Assembly (NCBI RefSeq): GCF_020026925.1
Contig: NZ_JAIQDW010000029.1
Coordinates: forward strand, 1 to 37,116
DNA length: 37,116 nt
Direction of reading: 5' to 3'
Source of the DNA: Flavobacterium hibisci
GTDB taxonomy: Bacteria; Bacteroidota; Bacteroidia; Flavobacteriales; Flavobacteriaceae
A program made the position numbers and the translations under genes. Position 1 is the first letter of the stretch. Each line of letters opens with the position of its first letter. Below, piece after piece: positions 32,720-37,116 of the stretch. The notes beneath the pieces were generated by a model that saw nothing but the letters and a program-made list of their open reading frames with translations, did not search any database and was not told the origin of the DNA.

Positions 32720-33160
32720 ATGAAACTAATTACAATGTTCCTTTTATTAGGTATTCTTCCCGGAACTATAAAATGGGAAGCTGATTTTGACACTGCTAAA
32801 AAGACAGCCAGAGAGCAGCACCGCCTTATCCTGCTTAATTTTTCGGGATCCGACTGGTGTGGCCCCTGTATCCTAACGCGCAGGGACTATCTCGAGAATC
32901 CAGGCTTTACAAAAATGGCCGATCAAAAGCTCGTACTGGTCAATGCTGATTTTCCGCGCAAAAAGAAAAATATCCCGTCTGCCGATCAGGTAAAAAGAAA
33001 TGAGGCACTGGCCGAAATTTACAACAAAGAGGGCAGTTTCCCACTAACCCTTCTTCTGGACGCAAAAGGTAAGGTCATCAAAACCTGGCATGGAAAACCG
33101 GAAACCTCACCTGAGCAGTGGACAGCCGAAATAAAATCATTATGTGACAGCCAAAAATAA
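32720..33160 (+). CDS. Thioredoxin-family protein, exported
   Basis: A 146-residue thioredoxin-fold protein. The N-terminus (MKLITMFLLLGILPG) is a short hydrophobic signal or anchor. The active site is FSGSDWCGPCILTRR (Cys47-Gly-Pro-Cys50), preceded by RLILLNF, with the cis-Pro region as GSFPLTLLLDAKGKVI. It resembles thioredoxin-like YyaL/DUF255-related periplasmic reductants. First gene of a four-gene cassette: ApbE begins one base after its stop codon. In such cassettes it may keep cysteines of DUF4266 or of the flavinylated protein reduced; this is inference. Base composition appears a little richer in G+C than the flanking genes. Confidence 0.88.
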   Translation: MKLITMFLLLGILPGTIKWEADFDTAKKTAREQHRLILLNFSGSDWCGPCILTRRDYLENPGFTKMADQKLVLVNADFPRKKKNIPSADQVKRNEALAEIYNKEGSFPLTLLLDAKGKVIKTWHGKPETSPEQWTAEIKSLCDSQK

Positions 33161-33161
33161 G

Positions 33162-34094
33162 ATGGCAGCTGTACAGAAATATTCCCAGTCCCTGAAACTG
33201 ATGGGAAATATGTTCACCATTACTGTTACAGCAGTTGATCAGGCTGCAGCTGACGAACATATTAATGCTGCTATTGAAGAGATTAAACGCATTGAAAAAC
33301 TTCTTACCACGTATAAAGATAACAGTCAGACCAATCAGATTAATACTGCTGCCGGTATTCATCCTGTAAAAGTTGAGCCGGAAGTTTTTAATCTAATCGA
33401 AAGGTCACTTGGCATCTCCGGCATCACCCAGGGAGCCTTTGATATTTCATACGGAAGCATCGATAAGACCCTTTGGAATTTTGACCGTACCATGACCTCA
33501 CTTCCGGATAGTGAAACAGCGTTAAAGATGGTACACCTGATTGACTACAGAAATATAATTCTGGATAAAGAAAATACGACTGTATTTTTAAAAGAAAAAG
33601 GGATGCGTATCGGCTTTGGAGGAATCGGAAAAGGTTATGCAGCCGAAATGGCAAAACAGATCCTGCTGAAACGCGATGTAAAGAGCGGAATTATTAATGC
33701 CAGCGGTGATTTATGTGCATGGGGGCTACAGCCCGACGGTAGCAGATGGACTATTGGAGTAGCTGATCCGGACACTCCAAATGCTGCTTTTTCTTATATG
33801 GAAATATCCAATAAAGCGGTAGCCACATCCGGAAATTATGAAAAATTTGTAACCATTAACGGCAAAAAATATTCGCACACCATAGATCCCAAAACAGGCC
33901 TTCCGATAACAGGAATAAAAAGCGTCACTATTATCGCATCGAATGCTGAATTTGCAGATGCCATGGCTACTCCGATAGCAGTTATGGGAATTAAAGCCGG
34001 TTTATTTTTAATCGATCAGATTCCGGATTTGCATTGTATAATAATAGATGACAATAATAAAATTTACACATCTAAAAACATTCGCCTAAAATGA
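33162..34094 (+). CDS. apbE: FAD:protein FMN transferase (ApbE)
   Basis: ApbE attaches FMN, taken from FAD, to Thr or Ser in target proteins; Mg2+ dependent. From ATG 33162 it has 310 residues (a GTG six codons earlier at 33144 would overlap the thioredoxin gene; the ATG one base after its stop is preferred). Key motifs: LMGNMFTITVTAVD at the start, GFGGIGKGYAAEMAKQILL, GIINASGDLCAWG, and KYSHTIDPKTGLPI with HTIDPKTG as the diagnostic C-terminal site. Unlike most periplasmic ApbE enzymes it has no signal peptide or lipobox. It overlaps the DUF4266 gene by ATGA, showing translational coupling. Confidence 0.95.
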   Translation: MAAVQKYSQSLKLMGNMFTITVTAVDQAAADEHINAAIEEIKRIEKLLTTYKDNSQTNQINTAAGIHPVKVEPEVFNLIERSLGISGITQGAFDISYGSIDKTLWNFDRTMTSLPDSETALKMVHLIDYRNIILDKENTTVFLKEKGMRIGFGGIGKGYAAEMAKQILLKRDVKSGIINASGDLCAWGLQPDGSRWTIGVADPDTPNAAFSYMEISNKAVATSGNYEKFVTINGKKYSHTIDPKTGLPITGIKSVTIIASNAEFADAMATPIAVMGIKAGLFLIDQIPDLHCIIIDDNNKIYTSKNIRLK

Positions 34095-34324
34095 AAAATC
34101 AAAAGCAGCAAAATCTCGTACTCTTGTGCAGTATTGCTTTAGCAGGCATTCTCACATCATCATGTACTTCTGTAAAAGAATATCAGAAGGGAAAAATCAA
34201 TGATTCTGAAATGGTACTTGCCAACAGGAAAGTTGAAAAAACAGAACTTAGTTTTCAATCCTACCGCGAGGGAGCTTCCGGGGCAAATGCAGGCAAAAGC
34301 GGCGGAGGTTGTGGTTGTAACTAA
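34091..34324 (+). CDS. DUF4266 small lipoprotein
   Basis: A 77-residue predicted lipoprotein: signal with lipobox LTSSC (Cys25) after LVLLCSIALAGI. The mature part is short, with the DUF4266 core VKEYQKGKINDSEMVLANRK, then SFQSYREGASGANAG and the C-terminal GGGCGCN. The glycine-rich CGC tail could bind a metal or form a disulphide; thioredoxin from the first gene is a possible partner. Start is ATG 34091, overlapping the ApbE stop (ATGA). The family travels with DUF3570 and ApbE in many Gram-negative genomes. The function of this small protein has not been established to my knowledge. Confidence 0.85.
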   Translation: MKNQKQQNLVLLCSIALAGILTSSCTSVKEYQKGKINDSEMVLANRKVEKTELSFQSYREGASGANAGKSGGGCGCN

Positions 34325-34341
34325 TTTGATAGCATAAACAG

Positions 34342-35523
34342 ATGAAAAGAATATTCATTACAGGATTTGCATTATTGGCTTTATTCCAATTAAGAGCGCA
34401 AAATATACCTTCTGATTCAACGGCTTACAAAAGCAAAAAATTAAAACTTGAAGAGGTTAATCTGGTATCTAGTTATTACAAACAGGATGGAAATAATTCA
34501 GCTGTAGGCGGAGGAATCGGATCACAACATTTAACTGATATAGCGAATACTATTGATGTTAAACTGATTAAATACGGCGAAACCGGAATCAAACACACCT
34601 TCGATATTGAAGCAGGAATAGATCATTATACCTCTGCTTCTTCAGACATGATTGACCTTAGTGCTAACTCTTCTGCTTCTTCTTCAGACAATCGCTTCTA
34701 CCCTTCCTTAAGCTATCTTAGGGAGAATGAAGAAAAAGGAAGGACTTTTGGAATAGGCGTTTCATCCTCAACTGAATTCGATTATCAGTCATTTGGAGGA
34801 AACATCAGCTTCTCACAAAAGACAAAAAATAAGAATGGTGAATTTACTGCTAAATTCCAAACGTTTATTGACCAGTTAAAACTTATTGAACCCCTTGAGC
34901 TTCGTACATCAGGTGAAAATTATGGAAGCGCAAACAGAAACACTTTTGCAGGGACACTAAGTTATTCCCAAATCATCAACCAAAGGCTTCAGGTTATGCT
35001 GGTAGGGGATATTATCAGTCAGAGCGGCTACTTAAGTCTTCCTTTCCACAGGGTTTATTTTGCTGATAATTCAGTGCATCAGGAAAAAATGCCTGATACC
35101 AGACTTAAAATTCCGTTGGGAATAAGAGCCAGTTATTTTTTAGGCGATAATATTATTATACGAGCCTACTACAGGTATTATACTGATGACTGGAATTTAA
35201 AAGCCCATACGGCTGATCTTGAAATACCGGTAAAGCTGACCCAGTCATTTTCGCTTAGTCCTTTTTACAGATATTATACACAAAGTGCCGCAAAGTATTT
35301 CAAACCATACGGAGCTCATACTGATGCTGATAACTTCTACACCAGCAACTATGACCTTTCTAAGTTTGATAGCAGTTTTTTTGGAATGGGGATGAAATTT
35401 ACTCCGCCTGATGGTATTTTCGGCTTAAAACGCTGGAATACCCTTGAAATCCGATACGGACATTACGATAGGTCCAACAATTTGACTTCTGATATTATAA
35501 GCCTTAATATTAAATATAAATAA
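34342..35523 (+). CDS. DUF3570 outer-membrane protein, predicted flavinylated
   Basis: A 393-residue exported protein. Signal MKRIFITGFALLALFQLRA, then a mature protein dominated by amphipathic beta strands with aromatic girdles (GIDHYTSASSDMIDLSANSS, FIDQLKLIEPLEL, IIIRAYYRYYTDDWNLKAHT) and ending in a C-terminal strand SLNIKYK, which fits an outer-membrane beta-barrel. Comparative work on ApbE systems has identified DUF3570 as a flavinylated domain. Here Asp94-His-Tyr-Thr-Ser-Ala-Ser100 fits the Dxx(S/T)(G/S)A(S/T) pattern, with Ser100 the likely FMN acceptor. Last gene of the cassette, 17 bases after DUF4266. Role: probably outer-membrane electron transfer; the electron partner is not encoded here. 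Confidence 0.88.
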   Translation: MKRIFITGFALLALFQLRAQNIPSDSTAYKSKKLKLEEVNLVSSYYKQDGNNSAVGGGIGSQHLTDIANTIDVKLIKYGETGIKHTFDIEAGIDHYTSASSDMIDLSANSSASSSDNRFYPSLSYLRENEEKGRTFGIGVSSSTEFDYQSFGGNISFSQKTKNKNGEFTAKFQTFIDQLKLIEPLELRTSGENYGSANRNTFAGTLSYSQIINQRLQVMLVGDIISQSGYLSLPFHRVYFADNSVHQEKMPDTRLKIPLGIRASYFLGDNIIIRAYYRYYTDDWNLKAHTADLEIPVKLTQSFSLSPFYRYYTQSAAKYFKPYGAHTDADNFYTSNYDLSKFDSSFFGMGMKFTPPDGIFGLKRWNTLEIRYGHYDRSNNLTSDIISLNIKYK

Positions 35524-35571
35524 TATGCTTAAAGCTGTAAATTAAAATACACTTTGGTACTTTTATATACT

Positions 35572-35610
35572 AAATCCGGATGTTCTGAGAAGAGAATATC
35601 CGGATTTTTA
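35572..35610 (+). terminator. Terminator of the thioredoxin-ApbE-DUF4266-DUF3570 cassette
   Basis: AAATCCGGAT (35572-35581) pairs with ATCCGGATTT (35598-35607), then a short T-run. This closes the four-gene transcription unit. Confidence 0.85.
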
Positions 35611-35704
35611 ATACTTACATCTCAACACAAAATTAGAGTTCAATAGCTTAATTTAATTTTGAAACAAATAATTTTCAAGTTTTATTTATCCAGTAATCCT
35701 CAAT

Positions 35705-36070
35705 TTACAAATTTGCAGTATACCTTTTGAGTTCCCACTCTGTTTTCTCCAGCAGACGCTCCAAAAGCATTATTTTATCTTTATAAAGCTGCTCTACAAA
35801 ATGATTGGAACAATGTCTAGTCTCAATCCCACATTCATTCGCTTTCTTTCCAGTCGAAGATAAATCATTTTTAAACTGTAGTATATCCTCAATGGTAATT
35901 TCAAAAACAGTAGCAATTTCTTGTAATTTCAAAAGTGTTATTTCTGTTTTTCCTTTTTCTATTTTACTGTACGCGGCCTGGCTAATATTAAGCCTTTCAG
36001 CCATATACTCCTGCGTATAATTCTTTAATTCCCTAATATTTTTAATATTTTCTTTTATGCCGGCTGTCAT
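35705..36070 (-). CDS. XRE-family regulator with C-terminal coiled coil
   Basis: A 121-residue DNA-binding protein. The HTH covers residues about 8-65: IKNIRELKNYTQEYMAERLN, ISQAAYSKIEKGKTEITLLK, LQEIATVFEITIEDIL. The remaining ~55 residues (EQLYKDKIMLLERLLEKTEW) form a leucine-heptad helix, probably for dimerisation. This form, HTH plus short coiled coil, is frequent in Flavobacteriia and of unknown target. It is transcribed toward the cassette terminator and lies downstream of the Crp/Fnr gene on the same strand with a 108-base gap. Confidence 0.85.
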   Translation of the reverse strand: MTAGIKENIKNIRELKNYTQEYMAERLNISQAAYSKIEKGKTEITLLKLQEIATVFEITIEDILQFKNDLSSTGKKANECGIETRHCSNHFVEQLYKDKIMLLERLLEKTEWELKRYTANL

Positions 36071-36178
36071 TACGTTTTCATTATAAAATTAAGTATCGAA
36101 ATAATACGGTATTTTTTGCTTTTGCTAAGCAAATAAAGAAACAATCAACTATCAAAACAATAACAAATGTTATTACTT

Positions 36179-36787
36179 TTATGTTGTATCATTCATATAT
36201 TTTAAACGGCTCAAATGAACAGGGGTAATATTAAGATAAGATGCAATACAGTGCTGAGGCACACGCTGATGTATTTTTGGAAATCGTTTATCCATGTCTC
36301 TGTAACGTACGAGTGGAGCGTTTACATATATTGCTTTGATTTTGTCATTGACCAAAAAAAAGTATTCTTCGGTGATCCGTCTTCCCAATTTTTCCCCATG
36401 CTGTAATTCACGATAAATATTTTGAAGCATTTCAAACGATATTACCAGTACATCGGTATCTTCCATAGCCTGAATTGAAAAACTGGAAGGAATCCCTTTC
36501 AAAAAACTCTCATAATCAGTACCAAAAGTATTCTCTAAACAAAAATGAAATGTTTTCTCCTCATCCTTGTCATCTATAAAATAAATACGAAGCAGTCCTT
36601 TTGCAACAAAATAAATTTTGGAACATATTTCACCTTCCTTTAAGAGTATATCTTTTTTTTTATAAACTTCGTAGCTTAGCATACTAAGGCAATATTCCAA
36701 TTCCGAGTCTGAAACATCAATATACTCTGTAATAAGCTGATAAAGTGCGAATATCCCGTTGTTTTCTAACCCCGAATCTTCTTCCAT
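36179..36787 (-). CDS. Crp/Fnr-family regulator, cyclic-nucleotide-binding-type fold
   Basis: A 202-residue regulator. The N-terminal cupin-like cNMP-binding fold spans about 30-120: YEVYKKKDILLKEGEICSKI, YFVAKGLLRIYFIDDKDEEK, GIPSSFSIQAMEDTDVLVIS. The phosphate-binding cassette Arg needed for cAMP binding is not evident, as in many Bacteroidetes members. The C-terminal winged helix is short (IHQRVPQHCIASYLNITPVH with LSRLKYM as recognition helix). There are no iron-sulphur cysteine clusters as in FNR. This type often senses unknown signals in Flavobacteriia. It may be co-transcribed with the XRE gene. Confidence 0.9.
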   Translation of the reverse strand: MEEDSGLENNGIFALYQLITEYIDVSDSELEYCLSMLSYEVYKKKDILLKEGEICSKIYFVAKGLLRIYFIDDKDEEKTFHFCLENTFGTDYESFLKGIPSSFSIQAMEDTDVLVISFEMLQNIYRELQHGEKLGRRITEEYFFLVNDKIKAIYVNAPLVRYRDMDKRFPKIHQRVPQHCIASYLNITPVHLSRLKYMNDTT

Positions 36788-36993
36788 ATATTAGTGTGAT
36801 ACTTTACTATTTTTAAACAAAAATACGCATCAGTATATTGCGAAGTTATAGTAAAACTTTCAAATGTTTTGAATTTACTCTGCTTAAAACAATTATTTAC
36901 GGTTGCCTTGAATGCAGTATTAGAGCTGCAAATCAGAAGTAAAATAAATTTGAAAAACAATTATTCCTCTAATACAGGAAAATCATCATAAAA

Positions 36994-37030
36994 AAAAGAG
37001 GCTGTCTCAAAAGGACAGCTTCTTTTCGTT
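36994..37030 (-). terminator. Hairpin at the IS edge
   Basis: AAGAGGCTGTC and GACAGCTTCTTTT pair around TCAAAAG (about 36996-37026). On the minus strand a T-run follows, so it can end the transposase transcript; it also contains the putative terminal inverted repeat. Confidence 0.6.
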
Positions 37031-37116
37031 TATAAAAAATTAAGATAGCTATAAAAAATTAATTCGGTTTTCGGAATTCGGCTTTAAAGATGATTTTCCT
37101 TTTTTTGACTGATTTT
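36998..37116 (-). mobile_element. Edge of an insertion sequence, cut by the window end
   Basis: GAGGCTGTCTCAAAAG (36998-37013) resembles terminal inverted repeats of Bacteroidetes insertion sequences. About 45 bases inward, a minus-strand frame enters the window and ends at TAA (37059-37061) with KSVKKRKIIFKAEFRKPN, basic and KxxFKxxFRKPN-like, as at the C-terminus of IS transposases. Family not decided; an IS1182-like element is my best guess from memory. The element continues past 37116. Confidence 0.5.
37059..37116 (-). CDS. Transposase C-terminus, partial
   Basis: Only the last 18 codons and stop are in the window: KSVKKRKIIFKAEFRKPN. The strongly basic tail and position just inside a putative inverted repeat support a transposase. 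No catalytic residues are visible, so the type cannot be proved. Confidence 0.45.
   Translation of the reverse strand, partial: KSVKKRKIIFKAEFRKPN

Noticed and set aside
34091..34324. GASGAN in DUF4266 as a flavinylation site
   Set aside because: The acceptor position is Asn rather than Ser or Thr, so FMN transfer by ApbE is not expected; D94-HYTSAS100 in DUF3570 is the better fit.

Overview
The window looks like the chromosome of a Bacteroidetes bacterium, most likely Flavobacterium or a close relative. The DNA is AT-rich, Shine-Dalgarno sites are weak or absent, several genes have the Bacteroidetes -7 promoter element TAnnTTTG, and the gene families fit: SusD/RagB, CarboxypepD_reg plus TonB-dependent receptor, DUF3667, DUF3570 and DUF4266. 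No rRNA, tRNA or CRISPR array was seen. Identifications come from reading the sequence; no database search was run.

Layout. 1-1.8 kb: a possible structured RNA, a small conserved protein, an XRE-type regulator, a small membrane-protein gene with an in-frame stop, and a SAM methyltransferase. 1.8-4.5 kb: a TonB-dependent receptor under paired Fur-like boxes, then a DUF6157 gene with an internal deletion. 4.5-8.5 kb: a PAS/LuxR regulator, small membrane proteins, a DUF3667 protein and a lipoprotein with one CXXCH motif. 8.7-13.4 kb: a MarR regulator with a palindromic operator and a serine hydrolase, an AraC regulator with a TetX-like FAD monooxygenase, and a small secreted protein. 13.5-17.9 kb: topoisomerase III, a (CATTTCA)7 tract, a DUF6265 lipoprotein, an interspersed repeat region and an MFS transporter. 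18-24.5 kb: an iron/metal uptake island with a PepSY remnant, a second TonB receptor paralogous to the first, a DUF4198 protein and a third TonB siderophore receptor. 24.6-29.5 kb: mostly housekeeping genes (HIT protein, membrane MutS-like ATPase, two-domain Usp, MnmE). 29.5-32.7 kb: a GH29 alpha-L-fucosidase, a truncated SusD gene with no SusC, and a VIT-type iron transporter remnant. 32.7-35.5 kb: a compact thioredoxin-ApbE-DUF4266-DUF3570 cassette. 35.7-37.1 kb: XRE and Crp/Fnr regulators and the edge of an insertion sequence with the end of its transposase.

How the genes fit together. Two themes stand out. The first is envelope metal and redox work. Three TonB receptors and a DUF4198 protein lie here, and three of these four genes share one near-identical palindromic box (core AATTATTCTAAATAA), so they probably form an iron-responsive regulon. 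The ApbE/DUF3570 cassette probably builds a flavinylated extracytosolic electron carrier. The second theme is gene decay: at least five genes survive only as fragments or carry in-frame stops (PLDc_N-like, DUF6157, PepSY, SusD, VIT). The window therefore looks like an accessory region losing parts of its iron and glycan uptake systems.
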